A stretch of 45,820 bases of DNA from JAFGMR01 sp964632755. Lineage in GTDB: Archaea > Halobacteriota > Methanosarcinia > Methanotrichales > Methanotrichaceae. This document shows positions 1 through 8,224 of the stretch, piece by piece. The translations under genes and the position numbers were made by a program. Under the pieces are notes generated by a model. That model was not told the DNA's origin and did no database searches. It was given only the letters and a program-made list of their open reading frames with translations. The first letter of the stretch is position 1; each line of letters opens with the position of its first letter. The stretch spans positions 1-45,820 of the forward strand of contig CAZWDT010000013.1 of assembly GCA_964632755.1 (NCBI GenBank), given 5' to 3'.

Positions 1-17
1 GGCAAAGAACCTTTGCC
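1..17. terminator. hairpin at the window edge
   Basis: Perfect inverted repeat with 7-bp arms (GGCAAAG / CTTTGCC) and a 3-nt loop. It lies about 30 nt beyond the stop of the minus-strand gene at 47-469, so it could end that transcript. Any T-tract would be outside the window, so the role is an inference. Confidence 0.4.
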
Positions 18-46
18 GGACGTCTCCATCCTCCCCAAGGCTTGGA

Positions 47-469
47 TTAGAGGGGATCCCTCGGCGATGGCCTGGGAGCGCTCCTCTCGAAGATCAGATC
101 GATGGCCCCGGCCTGGACATAGCGTATATCGTGCCTCTCCCTGAGAATCTGCCTTAACCCCCGGTGGAACTCATCCATCCAAGCATCCCTCTCGTCGCCC
201 GACTGGGGCGCAGGATAGCCCAGCCTCTCGCCCAACTCCCCGGCCATCCTCTCGACCTCGCTTCGGGAGAGTCTCAGCTGGACCACCATTCCAAGGCGGT
301 CGTCCTCCTCCACCAGGAGTTCGTAGCCTCCGACCTCCAGTATCCGCCCCGCGTCCATCCTCCCGGCCCTGATTCGAAGTGTAGCATGGCCCAGGGCCTG
401 GAAGGGGCCTTCCTCGGCAACGAGGCGGGCGCATTCCATTATCCGCTCATTGCAACGAACGCCGCTCAT
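47..469 (-). CDS. hypothetical protein, 140 aa
   Basis: I do not recognise this family. The protein is soluble, acidic and mixed alpha/beta, with no signal peptide, no membrane segment and no metal-binding Cys/His cluster; the C-terminal 15 residues are Arg/Pro rich. The base composition matches the neighbouring chromosomal genes. An archaeal TATA-like sequence (TTTATAGG on the minus strand, about 489-498) lies some 25 nt upstream of the start, which supports the gene being real and nearly leaderless. An in-frame ATG ten codons later (439) is an alternative start. It is divergent from the RecQ-type helicase gene. No function is proposed. Confidence 0.65.
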   Translation of the reverse strand: MSGVRCNERIMECARLVAEEGPFQALGHATLRIRAGRMDAGRILEVGGYELLVEEDDRLGMVVQLRLSRSEVERMAGELGERLGYPAPQSGDERDAWMDEFHRGLRQILRERHDIRYVQAGAIDLIFERSAPRPSPRDPL

Positions 470-645
470 GCATGAAATAGGGATCTAAACCTATAAATTC
501 GATTCCGGGAGGGAGTATGCCATGACCTGTCAGGACGATTTCATCGGTCTTCGAGAGGATGTTTCCCAGGCAGAGGATCGGCTGCGGCGTAAGGGCGCAC
601 TCGATGAGGAAAGGCTTAAGGAGGCCGGCCCAGAAAGCCCTCGCC

Positions 646-1917
646 ATGGATGAGCTCAGCTCCGCGCTCCAGAGACACTTCGGCCACGATGCCTTCATCC
701 CTCCCCAGGAAGAGATCGTGGCCGACCTGCTGGCCGGAAAGGACGTCTTCGCACTTCTTCCGACGGGCGCGGGCAAGTCGCTCTGCTACCAGCTCCCGGC
801 CCTACTCATGGATGGCCTCTCGATCGTGGTCTCCCCCTTGATCGCGCTGATGAAGGACCAGGTCGATGCCCTTTTGATGAGGGGGATCTCCGCTTCATGC
901 CTTCATAGCGGCATGGGCTACAGCGAGATGCAGGCCGAGAGAAAGAGGCTCCAGGAGGGCAAGATTAAGATCCTCTACCTGGCCCCCGAGAGGATACTCA
1001 TCCCCGAGTTCCTGGGCTTCTTAGAGACCCTCAACGTGAGCTTGATCGCAGTCGACGAGGCCCACTGCATCTCCGAGTGGGGCCACGAGTTCAGGCCAGC
1101 GTACCGCCAGCTAAGGACTCTAAGAGAGCGGTTCCCGGAGGTTCCGACGATCGCGCTTACGGCTACAGCGATCCAGGGGGTTCAAAGGGAGATCATCGAC
1201 CTCTTGGGGCTCGTTCGGCCCCGCATCTACAAGGCGAGCTTCAACCGGCCAAACCTCTTCTACCAGGTCAAGCCCAAGGACGAGGGCCTCGATCATCTGC
1301 GAAGCTTCATGCGGGAGCGCCGAGGCCAGTCGGGGATCGTCTACTGCCTGAGCCAGAAGTCCACCGAGCAGGTGGCAACATGGCTCCAGCATCAAGGCCA
1401 CGTCGCCCTTCCCTACCATGCTGGCCTCGACCCTCATGTGAGGGAAAAGACCCAGAACAGCTTCATCCGCGGCGAGGTGAACGTGGTCGTCGCAACGATC
1501 GCTTTCGGCATGGGCATAGACAAGCCTGACATCCGTTTCGTCGTTCACCACGACCTTCCAAAGGACCTGGAGAGCTACTATCAGGAGACCGGCCGGGCTG
1601 GGAGAGACGGCCTTCCAAGCGACTGCCTCCTCCTCTTTCGAGCCGGCGACCGATGGAAGATGGAGTACCTCATAAGCCAGGGGGCAGACGAGGTGAAGCG
1701 AAGGATTGCGCTGCGGAAGTTCCAGGAGATGGTAGGATTTTGCAAGACGCGGGGCTGCCGCAGAAAGGCGCTTCTCGCCTACTTCGGCGAGTCGCTTGAA
1801 ACGGCCAACTGCGGAGGCTGTGACAATTGCACAGGCACAGGCCTTGCGGTTGAGGCCGAGGTCGCCCCCCGCCGGGTGCAAAGGAAGCGGTCGCCGAGGG
1901 TCCGGAGGAAGGAATGA
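646..1917 (+). CDS. recQ: RecQ-type ATP-dependent DNA helicase (short form)
   Basis: Superfamily 2 helicase of the RecQ family, which unwinds DNA 3' to 5' in recombination and repair. Visible motifs: Walker A TGAGKS (residues 40-45), DEAH box (about 137-140) followed by the RecQ signature CISEWGHEFRP, helicase C domain with the arginine-finger motif QETGRAGRDG, and a C-terminal cluster of five Cys (about 366-395) matching the RecQ zinc-binding subdomain. At about 423 aa it ends just after the zinc domain; there is no winged-helix RQC or HRDC domain, unlike E. coli RecQ (about 610 aa). I chose the ATG at 646 because the family homology starts there; in-frame ATGs at 604 and 559 would add 14 or 29 basic residues. 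Its TGA overlaps the ATG of the next gene, so the two are probably translationally coupled. Confidence 0.9.
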   Translation: MDELSSALQRHFGHDAFIPPQEEIVADLLAGKDVFALLPTGAGKSLCYQLPALLMDGLSIVVSPLIALMKDQVDALLMRGISASCLHSGMGYSEMQAERKRLQEGKIKILYLAPERILIPEFLGFLETLNVSLIAVDEAHCISEWGHEFRPAYRQLRTLRERFPEVPTIALTATAIQGVQREIIDLLGLVRPRIYKASFNRPNLFYQVKPKDEGLDHLRSFMRERRGQSGIVYCLSQKSTEQVATWLQHQGHVALPYHAGLDPHVREKTQNSFIRGEVNVVVATIAFGMGIDKPDIRFVVHHDLPKDLESYYQETGRAGRDGLPSDCLLLFRAGDRWKMEYLISQGADEVKRRIALRKFQEMVGFCKTRGCRRKALLAYFGESLETANCGGCDNCTGTGLAVEAEVAPRRVQRKRSPRVRRKE

Positions 1918-2870
1918 GAAGCTTCGATCCCCTAATAGCAGCAAGGGCCTTATGGCAGATGAGGGTCAGGCGCCGGCCTTTCGTTCTCTCCCATGGAATT
2001 ACATCTCGATGCAACCTCCGCTGCCCATTCTGTAGCTACTGGAAGGATGCAGGGCCTGAGATGAGCACGCCCGCCATCATGAGGATGCTCGAGGAGGCAC
2101 GCGCCTTTGGAATAGGCGTCTACAACGCTTGGACGGCTGAACCCCTCCTTCGAGAGGACCTGCCGGCGATACTCGGCAAGGCAAAGGCGGAAGGGCTGGT
2201 CACGTCGCTTGTCACAAACGGTGTGCTTCTAGCCCGAAGGGTGGAAGAGCTCAGGGACCTCGACTACCTCTCCGTCTCGTTCGATGGCGAGGAGGCCACA
2301 AGGGACCTGCGCGGCGTCGATCCCAAGAAGGTCCTTTCCGGAATCGATGCGGCGAAGAGGGCGGGGCACGATGTTCTCATCAACTGCGTCATAAGCGAGA
2401 GGAACCTCGATGAGGTCGTAGGGCTCGTAGGGCTTGCCGAGGAGATGGGGGCCTTGATCTCTTTTGAGCCGATACAGCCTTTCGAGATGGATAAGGAGGC
2501 CTGGGAGGATCTGAGGATAAGGGATCTTTCGCGCCTCCGTCAGGTTGTAGAGAGGCTAATCGAGCTGAAGAGGGGGGGGGCTCCGATCATCAACTCGATC
2601 ACGTATCTCCGGATGGTTGCCTCATTGGAGCCGCGGTTTCGCTGCCATGCCGGCGATATCATAATGCACGTTGCAGCAGACGGCACGCTCCGGCGCTGTC
2701 GTGGAAAAAAGGAGGCGATTGGGGATGTATCGGAAGGCCTTTTTCGGGCGTGGGATGCTGCGAAGCTGCAGGCCGGGGGCTGCGATGGGTGCCTCTTCTT
2801 CGGCTATGTGGAGAACAGCCTCCTCTACGATCTCGTCCCCGAGGTGCTCGCGCACTATCGGTGGATGTAG
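1914..2870 (+). CDS. radical SAM protein
   Basis: Radical S-adenosylmethionine enzyme with the canonical CxxxCxxC [4Fe-4S] motif at residues 33, 37 and 40 (RCNLRCPFC). Later parts of the barrel are visible, such as VTNGVLL and LSVSFDG. The C-terminal part has further Cys (a CHAGD region, a Cys in RRCRG, and CDGC near the end), arranged like SPASM-type auxiliary cluster ligands. It resembles the HpnH/MoaA-like group, but the substrate cannot be told. The ATG overlaps the helicase stop by 4 nt (ATGA), so the two genes form one operon. A run of nine or more G near 2570 lies inside the gene without breaking the frame. Confidence 0.85.
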   Translation: MRSFDPLIAARALWQMRVRRRPFVLSHGITSRCNLRCPFCSYWKDAGPEMSTPAIMRMLEEARAFGIGVYNAWTAEPLLREDLPAILGKAKAEGLVTSLVTNGVLLARRVEELRDLDYLSVSFDGEEATRDLRGVDPKKVLSGIDAAKRAGHDVLINCVISERNLDEVVGLVGLAEEMGALISFEPIQPFEMDKEAWEDLRIRDLSRLRQVVERLIELKRGGAPIINSITYLRMVASLEPRFRCHAGDIIMHVAADGTLRRCRGKKEAIGDVSEGLFRAWDAAKLQAGGCDGCLFFGYVENSLLYDLVPEVLAHYRWM

Positions 2871-2902
2871 GGCGAAATCACGGATGCGCTGCACTGCCAC
2901 TA

Positions 2903-3385
2903 TTACTTCTTCTTCCAGGTCGGCTCGAACCTTCTTATGGCATCCATGGTTTGCTTGAGGCTGGGGGAGGCAATGCTTGCCGATTCCGGATCTCATCTAT
3001 TGCGAACGAAATCGCCTAGGCGGTCGTTATATGCTGGCCCTTGTCTTGCGGTGCTTCCCATCCTTGGGACGATATCCTCTCGAAGGCTCTTCCATCGAGA
3101 GGATCTGGCCAGATCTATTAGAGCTCCCTTGGGATCTGGGATATCATCGGGATTGGTGAGGATCCTTCCTTGAGCTATTCCAAATAGCCTTGCGAGACCT
3201 GAGCGATCGGCCAATAGCCAAGCTTCTATCTCCCTTACAGCAATGCGGAAGAGGAGATTTGGGTGCACAGGAGCCGAAAGCCATTCCCTAATCTTTGCGG
3301 GAGCACACTCAGATCGATCCAAATCGGTTAAGACGAGGTATGGGATTCCCCTGGCAGCTACATTGAATCCGGAGATATTCTTCTT
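2903..3385 (-). pseudogene. DUF4276-family protein, broken
   Basis: The minus-strand frame shows the typical DUF4276 core: YLVLTDLD, then RIAVREIEAWLLAD, then DPKGALIDLA, then GPAYNDRLGDFV. After RNR the frame meets TGA (2993-2995), exactly where family members usually have Trp. Reading on in the same frame gives DPESASIASPSL and a tail ending at TAA (2903-2905), which fits the usual family C-terminus, so this is a point nonsense change (TGG to TGA) rather than a frameshift. The 5' end is also missing: the frame runs directly into the repeat element at 3386-3563, and the normal N-terminal strand and EG-type motif are absent. DUF4276 genes often sit beside AAA ATPases in accessory islands; none is present here. 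The family assignment is from recognised motifs. Confidence 0.75.
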
Positions 3386-3563
3386 GGTTCTTCGCTGAAT
3401 TGAGTGGGTATGGATCATGGGAGATTTCCGGCATGAGTCATTTGTTATGTCAAGGTGTATGTGATGAGCCGCTACATCTCGATAATCATGGAGGAATGGT
3501 GAGATGAAGGCAGAAAGGCGCCGACACTTGCCACCCCATACCCACATTGAATAGCGAGGAACC
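3386..3563 (-). mobile_element. 178-bp MITE-like element, copy 1
   Basis: Nearly identical over 178 bp to the reverse complement of 26220-26397 (one difference seen: CTG against TTG near 3508). Both ends of the element carry the same terminal inverted repeat: GGTTCYTCGCT, 7 unrelated bases, then GTGGGTATGG. It has no transposase-sized gene, so it looks like a non-autonomous element. It sits between the 5'-truncated DUF4276 pseudogene and the 5'-truncated Cys-rich gene, both of which lose their upstream parts at its borders. No clear target-site duplication is visible. Confidence 0.75.
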
Positions 3564-3842
3564 GACCTTTACGACCAATTAGAGGGGAATAAAGACCTCG
3601 ATGATTTCTATCCAGAGCAATTTGATATTACATTTGATTTTGTACCGAGAATGTGTGACAAGATATTATGTAATGTTTGTCCTTTTGGTAAGGATGGTGT
3701 TGAGCATACCTGTATCCCGACAAAAGATAAATATTGTCCGGTAGCATTATTTAGCTGTGGTTATACTGCCATATGTAGTGAGGAAAATTGTATACTAAAA
3801 GATGGTAGCAGCAAAGGGATATGTAAAGATGGATTAAGATGA
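3564..3842 (+). pseudogene. 3' remnant of an AT-rich, Cys-rich protein gene
   Basis: An open frame starts at the MITE border and runs 92 codons to the TGA at 3840-3842. The reading continues upstream of the first ATG (3651) with protein-like sequence (TDLYDQLEGNK, then DDFYPEQFDI), so the true start was almost certainly upstream and has been lost. Upstream in frame there is a TAG at 3552-3554 inside the element. The last 63 residues hold nine Cys in a pattern suggesting a zinc-binding or disulfide-rich tail. Codon use is strongly AT-rich compared with all neighbours, which suggests foreign origin. A short stand-alone protein from the ATG at 3651 cannot be excluded. Family not recognised. Confidence 0.55.
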
Positions 3843-3958
3843 GCGTATCTGTTAAGGTGGATGAGATCGCTAATCATCCGATCCCACTGCAGCACCTGGC
3901 AGTGGCCCGTCATCGGCGCCCTGTGCGAAGGATCTTCCCCTGATTGGGATCTTGCAGA

Positions 3959-4492
3959 TCATCCCGCACCCCTCTCTCCAAGGCACAACCTCAGCTCCTC
4001 TCCAATCTCGCGGGCGATGGCATCTCTTGTCTCCGGCGTTATCGTCAGCAGGCGGAAGTTCTCCCTGATGCGTCGGGCCAAAGGATGCCGGCTTCGCCCG
4101 TGCAGCACAACGAGCATCGGCCGATCCGTATCGAGGGCAGCTTCGACCGCGGCAACAAAGCGGCTCGATGCAAGCTCCATCGGCCCTACCTCGTCGATTA
4201 CGATCAGCTCTGAAGAGGGGGCCTCCTCGATTGCCCTGGCTCCAATCCCATCGAGGTCTCCGATATCGACGACGTATCTGCCAAGGCGCGGCCCCTCCCC
4301 CGAGAGGCGGGCAAGCGTTCCGACCTCGCCCGTTGCCAGGTTCTCTATCGCAAAGCCGATGCGCCGGCCACCCTCCCTTCGCTCCCGCGAGAGCATGCCG
4401 GAGGCCTTGACGCCCGAAATCTCGACCGCCTTCTGTACCGTTGTGGACTTGCCGGATCCCGGCGATCCGGTCACGGCGATTCTAAGGGCCAC
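3959..4492 (-). CDS. THEP1-family nucleoside-triphosphatase
   Basis: Small P-loop NTPase of the THEP1 family (archaeal and bacterial NTPases hydrolysing ATP/GTP and other NTPs; cellular role unclear). Walker A GSPGSGKST lies at residues 9-17, the family motif ASGMLSRERREGGRRIGF follows, and Walker B is LIVIDEVGPMEL at about 97-108. At 177 aa it has the usual family length. It is the last gene of a three-gene minus-strand cluster and overlaps the upstream Toprim gene by 11 nt, so co-translation is likely. Confidence 0.88.
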   Translation of the reverse strand: MALRIAVTGSPGSGKSTTVQKAVEISGVKASGMLSRERREGGRRIGFAIENLATGEVGTLARLSGEGPRLGRYVVDIGDLDGIGARAIEEAPSSELIVIDEVGPMELASSRFVAAVEAALDTDRPMLVVLHGRSRHPLARRIRENFRLLTITPETRDAIAREIGEELRLCLGERGAG

Positions 4493-4907
4493 TTTGCTCC
4501 CGCATCCTGCGCACGTAGTTGTCGAGGCTTTCTACGTCCTTTATCTCCTTTCGAACGAGCCTCTTCAGCCGCTCCCTGATCTCCAGATCGGCGGGAACTG
4601 GGGTTGCCTGGAGATGGAGCTGGATTTTTCGCGCCATCTCCTCACCCCGACGATCCCAATCGGTGAGGATGATGATCTCCTGATATTCCCGGGCAGCCTC
4701 CTCCGCCAGATCCAGCGAGGGCCGTCTTGATGCCATGATCACAGGACCCTCCGCGCCGAGCGATCGAAGAGCCCTCTTGTCGCGCAATCCTTCGACGATT
4801 ATCGCTGCCCCTCGCTTCGATGCATCCAGGAGCGATGTTATCTGCTCCTCCAGGGCATCGAGGTCGTATGTCCCCTTGGCCCTGCCGAGGCGAGGCTCAT
4901 GCCTCAT
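4482..4907 (-). CDS. Toprim-domain protein (UPF0292/RNase M5-like)
   Basis: A 141-aa protein made mainly of a Toprim fold: the acidic motif IIVEGLRDKRAL (about 36-47) gives the conserved Glu, and IIILTDWDRRGEE (about 77-89) the DxD motif that binds Mg2+. Small archaeal stand-alone Toprim proteins of this kind are related to the RNase M5/DnaG catalytic domain and are usually uncharacterised. It overlaps the UPF0235 gene upstream by 4 nt and the NTPase gene downstream by 11 nt, so the three form one operon. Confidence 0.85.
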   Translation of the reverse strand: MRHEPRLGRAKGTYDLDALEEQITSLLDASKRGAAIIVEGLRDKRALRSLGAEGPVIMASRRPSLDLAEEAAREYQEIIILTDWDRRGEEMARKIQLHLQATPVPADLEIRERLKRLVRKEIKDVESLDNYVRRMREQSGP

Positions 4908-5227
4908 TTTTGTCCCCCGAGGGCAAGCCTTTCCAGGGCCTCCTCTATTCCCAGGTCGCGCACGAGGAGGAGCTTTCGCGAGCTCTTATGGCCGCTCAAC
5001 ACCTCCACCCGGCCGGGAGGGACGTCAAGGCGCAAGGCAAGCTCCTCGATGAGCTGCCTGTTGGCCTTCCCTCGCGATGCCTCCGCGGTCAGCCGGGCCT
5101 CGAGGCTATGTCTCCAGCGGTTGACTCCCGATGGGACAACTGTCCGCGAGGTTCCCGGGACGACCTCGAAGCGGAGCGTCACCCCTTTTGGATGACGATC
5201 CAGGGCAGAGCGGATGGCCTCTTCCAT
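4904..5227 (-). CDS. UPF0235 (DUF167/YggU) family protein
   Basis: A 107-aa protein of the UPF0235/YggU family. The family hallmarks are visible: VVPGTSRT near residue 22, LTAEASRGKANRQLIEELA at about 51-69, and VLSGHKSSRKLL at about 78-89. Function is unknown in all organisms. It is the first gene of the minus-strand operon. Its start lies about 25 nt downstream of a TATA-like box (CTATAAG on the minus strand, 5252-5258). Confidence 0.88.
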   Translation of the reverse strand: MEEAIRSALDRHPKGVTLRFEVVPGTSRTVVPSGVNRWRHSLEARLTAEASRGKANRQLIEELALRLDVPPGRVEVLSGHKSSRKLLLVRDLGIEEALERLALGGQK

Positions 5228-5250
5228 ATGTGTGATCTCTCTCGATGCGA

Positions 5251-5285
5251 CTTATAGCTTCCCACGGGGGGCAATCTTAAATAAT
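5251..5285. promoter_or_regulatory. divergent promoter region
   Basis: Two archaeal TATA-like elements face away from each other: CTATAAG (minus strand, 5252-5258) for the UPF0235 operon and CTTAAATAAT (5276-5285) for purH. Each is about 25-35 nt from its start codon, which implies short or absent leaders. Confidence 0.6.
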
Positions 5286-5312
5286 GCTAGTGCGCTCTTG
5301 CCCAAGGTTCCA

Positions 5313-6677
5313 ATGCAGATCAAGCAAGCCATTTTCTTGGCCGGCGTCTCCGCTGAGGCCGAGGCCCTCAAAGGCCTGGAGGAGCTAGGCCTGCAGATCA
5401 GCAATCACGATACTTTCGATCTTTTAAGGGAGATGGGGCCATCGTCGGACTGGAGCGACCGTCTCCTCATCCCTCCTTCGTCCTTGGATGGGGCGCATCT
5501 ATGCGTCGTGGTTCGGGGTGCGTCCGAGTGCGGCTCTGTCGTCCTCGTCGATCCCGAGACGTACGGCCCAGTAGTCGAGGAGCTGCGTGAGTGTGGCGAT
5601 CTCTCCATCCGGACAAGGCGCGACCTTGCATCCCGCGCCCTCTTTCGGGTCATGGTTGTCGAGTCTCGTCGTCTCGCCTCCCTGCAGAGTGATGGACTGG
5701 GGAGCCGGTACCTTGTGAAGGCCTACGAGAAGGTACAGGACCTGCGCTATGGGGAGAACTGGCATCAGAAGGCGGCGCTGTACCGCAGGCCTGGTGCGTT
5801 GGGCCTCTTTCAAGCAACGAAGCTCTGCGGCAAAGAGCTCTCCTACAACAATGTGGTCGATGCCGAGTCGGTACTGGAGATGCTGATCGATCTGGGCCAA
5901 TACGACGGCCTAAAGGCCACAAAGGATCTATCGGTAATAGTCAAGCACGCAAATCCCTGCGGCATAGCCTACGGCGAAAGCCAGGAGGAGGCTTATCGCT
6001 CGTCTTTTGCTACAGATCCCAAGAGCGCGTTTGGCGGCGTGATCGGCCTTAATCGCATAGTCTCTCTTGAGACCGCAAAGGCGATCGGCGAGAGCTTCGT
6101 TGAGGTACTAATAGCCCCGGGATACGATGATGATGCCTTGAAGTTGCTTATCTCCAAGCCGAACAGGCGCATATTGGATCTTGGGGATATGCTCGAGCGC
6201 GGAGACGACCTCTATCAAGGTTACGCATCCAAGACCATCATGGGTGGGCTTCTGGCCCAGGACTACGATTGCGGCGACATAGCAGAGTGGCGTGTGGTGA
6301 CGAAGCGCTCCCCCACAAAGGGGGAGGCAAGAGCGCTTCGCTTCGCATGGAAAGTCACCAAGTATGTCAAGTCCAATGCCCTTGTCTATGCAACGGCGGA
6401 CCGCACAATCGGCATCGGCTCCGGCCAGGTGAGCCGCGTTGACTCCGCTCGCTTCGGGGCAGAGAAGGCAGAGGAGCATGGCCTCGATACGAGGGGGACG
6501 GTCGCCGCAACTGACTCGTTCTTCCCATTCCGCGATGGGCTAGATGCGGTCCATTTGGCAGGCGCAACTGCAGTCGTCCATCCCGGCGGATCCATAAGGG
6601 ATGCTGAGGTGATCTCCGCAGCCGACGAGCACGATATGGCCATGATATTTACCGGCATGCGGCATTTCAGGCATTGA
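5313..6677 (+). CDS. purH: PurH: AICAR formyltransferase with a degenerate cyclohydrolase domain
   Basis: Purine biosynthesis enzyme that formylates AICAR using 10-formyl-tetrahydropterin. The AICARFT part (about residue 125 to the end) is intact: LRYGENWHQ, LSYNNVVDAES, the catalytic Lys-His in VKHANPCGIA, DPKSAFGGVI, and the C-terminal GSIRDAEVI. The N-terminal IMP cyclohydrolase domain is only about 125 residues instead of about 200. Its first and last segments still align (AIFLAGVSAEAEALKGLEEL; VDPETYGPVVEELRE), but the core with DGRVKTLHP and GGPAMLRAAAKN is missing. Cyclization must therefore be done by another enzyme; PurO is the usual archaeal one. The start at 5313 is chosen because homology begins there and it sits 28 nt after the TATA box; an upstream ATG (5214) would precede that box. 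Confidence 0.9.
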   Translation: MQIKQAIFLAGVSAEAEALKGLEELGLQISNHDTFDLLREMGPSSDWSDRLLIPPSSLDGAHLCVVVRGASECGSVVLVDPETYGPVVEELRECGDLSIRTRRDLASRALFRVMVVESRRLASLQSDGLGSRYLVKAYEKVQDLRYGENWHQKAALYRRPGALGLFQATKLCGKELSYNNVVDAESVLEMLIDLGQYDGLKATKDLSVIVKHANPCGIAYGESQEEAYRSSFATDPKSAFGGVIGLNRIVSLETAKAIGESFVEVLIAPGYDDDALKLLISKPNRRILDLGDMLERGDDLYQGYASKTIMGGLLAQDYDCGDIAEWRVVTKRSPTKGEARALRFAWKVTKYVKSNALVYATADRTIGIGSGQVSRVDSARFGAEKAEEHGLDTRGTVAATDSFFPFRDGLDAVHLAGATAVVHPGGSIRDAEVISAADEHDMAMIFTGMRHFRH

Positions 6678-6692
6678 ACACTAAGCATCGAT

Positions 6693-6701
6693 CTTATAAC
6701 C
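6693..6701 (+). promoter_or_regulatory. TATA box for the beta-helix protein gene
   Basis: CTTATAACC lies about 35-43 nt upstream of the start at 6736, a fitting position for an archaeal TATA box with a leader of some 15 nt. Confidence 0.45.
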
Positions 6702-6735
6702 CTTGAGGCCCAACGATCCGAGCTGAGGCCGTCCC

Positions 6736-8187
6736 ATGTCAGAACGCATCCATGATCTTCTATCCATATCGAAGGCAAGAACGGTGATCACCCTTCTCTT
6801 CCTTCTTCTCTACCTCTCCTTCCCGTCATCGGCGGAGGTTCAGGCGGGAGATGACCTGCAGGCTGCCATTCGAGGGGCGGCACCGGGCGAGACGGTGCTG
6901 GTTGGGCCTGGCGCCTATGGGCCGGTGGTTGTGGACAAGCCCCTCGTGCTGATCGGCGTGGGCGAGCCCGTGATCTCAGCCGATATCCAGGTTCCTGCAA
7001 TTGCGATCATGGCCGATGGCGTCGTCGTCTCGGGCTTTACCATAATCGGGGTTCCGGAGGACACCACTGCGAAGTTCAACCGCTTCATGGCCGGGCGAAG
7101 TGGCTCCTTTCAGGTGGCCCCCCTGGAGCTGGACCTCCCCAACGCCGCCTTGCTCGTGGAGGGGGATTGCTTCCTCTTAAACGATACCAATGTCATCGAG
7201 GCCGAGGTCGGGATCTTCTTGAGGGAGGTCTCGTCAATTACCTTAAAGAACTCCAGCTTCGATAGATGCGATACGAGCGTCAGCATGAACGGGTGTAGCG
7301 ATTGCCTCCTGGAGCGCTGCTCGTGGAGTGACTGCTCCAAGGGCTTGACAGCTCTCGAGTCGATCAACCTAACGTTACGCAGCTGCAGGGCCTTGAATAA
7401 CACTCACTACGGGGTTCTTTTAAGGGATTCCAGCCACTGTTTGGCAGAAGATACTACTATCTTTGGCAGCATGGAGGGTTTAGCGCTATGGGATACGGCC
7501 TATTGCGAGGTACTGGGCAACCGCATAGGTGGGAACTACTACGGCCTATTGGTCTCGGGCTCCGATAACAACACGATTCAAGGAAACCTCCTCAAAGAGA
7601 ACAATCGTGGGGACCTGGGGATCCGATTCGGTGTGGGGATAAGCCTCGAGGAGAACAGCTCCTACAACCTCGTCGCCGACAATCGGATCAGCAAGAGCTT
7701 CAATGGCCTCGAGCTGATCGATGGATGCGAGAGAAACGCCTTGATTGGGAACTACATAACCCTGAACACCCATGGCATCAGGGTGAAGATGAACATGAAC
7801 AACCTTTTTTCCCAAAACAACCTCGTGAACAACCTCATCAGTATCGAGGACAACCAGAGCCATAACTCCTGGAATGGAACGGTGGGCAACTATTATAGCG
7901 ACTACTCGGGGACGGACGGCGATGGTGATGACATTGGAGACGCCCCATACCACATACCCATGGGCAACTCCGACGGCGTCGACTACCGCCCTCTGATGAA
8001 GCCAGCCGCTGGATCGCCGGAGATGGATATCGATCGCGCCATGGCCGAGGTCGATAGGTATGTCTGCTACGACCCTGTTGAAGATCAGACCGTGAGGGTA
8101 GAGGGCGGAGCGCTCGTCATATCTGCCAAGCGGCCCCAGGGACCCCCTCGGTTCGATGACACGCCGGGGAATAAGGAGGCCTTCTAG
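6736..8187 (+). CDS. exported NosD-like right-handed beta-helix protein
   Basis: A 483-aa protein. A hydrophobic signal segment (about residues 15-33, ending FPSSAEV) is followed by the NosD/pectate-lyase-like opening DDLQAAIRGAAPGETVLVGPG and many parallel beta-helix coils with Asn ladders (NNTIQGN, YNLVADNRIS, RNALIGNYI). A calcium-type loop DGDGDDIGDAPY closes the helix (about 394-405), as in many archaeal surface proteins. About 65 residues of unknown character follow. It probably acts outside the membrane as a surface or carbohydrate-related protein; NosD itself is a copper-insertion factor, but nothing here points to copper. A paralogue lies at 26494-27687. Confidence 0.8.
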   Translation: MSERIHDLLSISKARTVITLLFLLLYLSFPSSAEVQAGDDLQAAIRGAAPGETVLVGPGAYGPVVVDKPLVLIGVGEPVISADIQVPAIAIMADGVVVSGFTIIGVPEDTTAKFNRFMAGRSGSFQVAPLELDLPNAALLVEGDCFLLNDTNVIEAEVGIFLREVSSITLKNSSFDRCDTSVSMNGCSDCLLERCSWSDCSKGLTALESINLTLRSCRALNNTHYGVLLRDSSHCLAEDTTIFGSMEGLALWDTAYCEVLGNRIGGNYYGLLVSGSDNNTIQGNLLKENNRGDLGIRFGVGISLEENSSYNLVADNRISKSFNGLELIDGCERNALIGNYITLNTHGIRVKMNMNNLFSQNNLVNNLISIEDNQSHNSWNGTVGNYYSDYSGTDGDGDDIGDAPYHIPMGNSDGVDYRPLMKPAAGSPEMDIDRAMAEVDRYVCYDPVEDQTVRVEGGALVISAKRPQGPPRFDDTPGNKEAF

Positions 8188-8224
8188 GTCTCTTCCTCTC
8201 CCCCCTCCTCTGGACGATGGCTTA

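Noticed and set aside
3861..4730. Plus-strand open frame of 289 codons across the NTPase and Toprim genes
   Set aside because: Opposite two overlapping genes with clear motifs; Ser/Arg/Pro-rich shadow.
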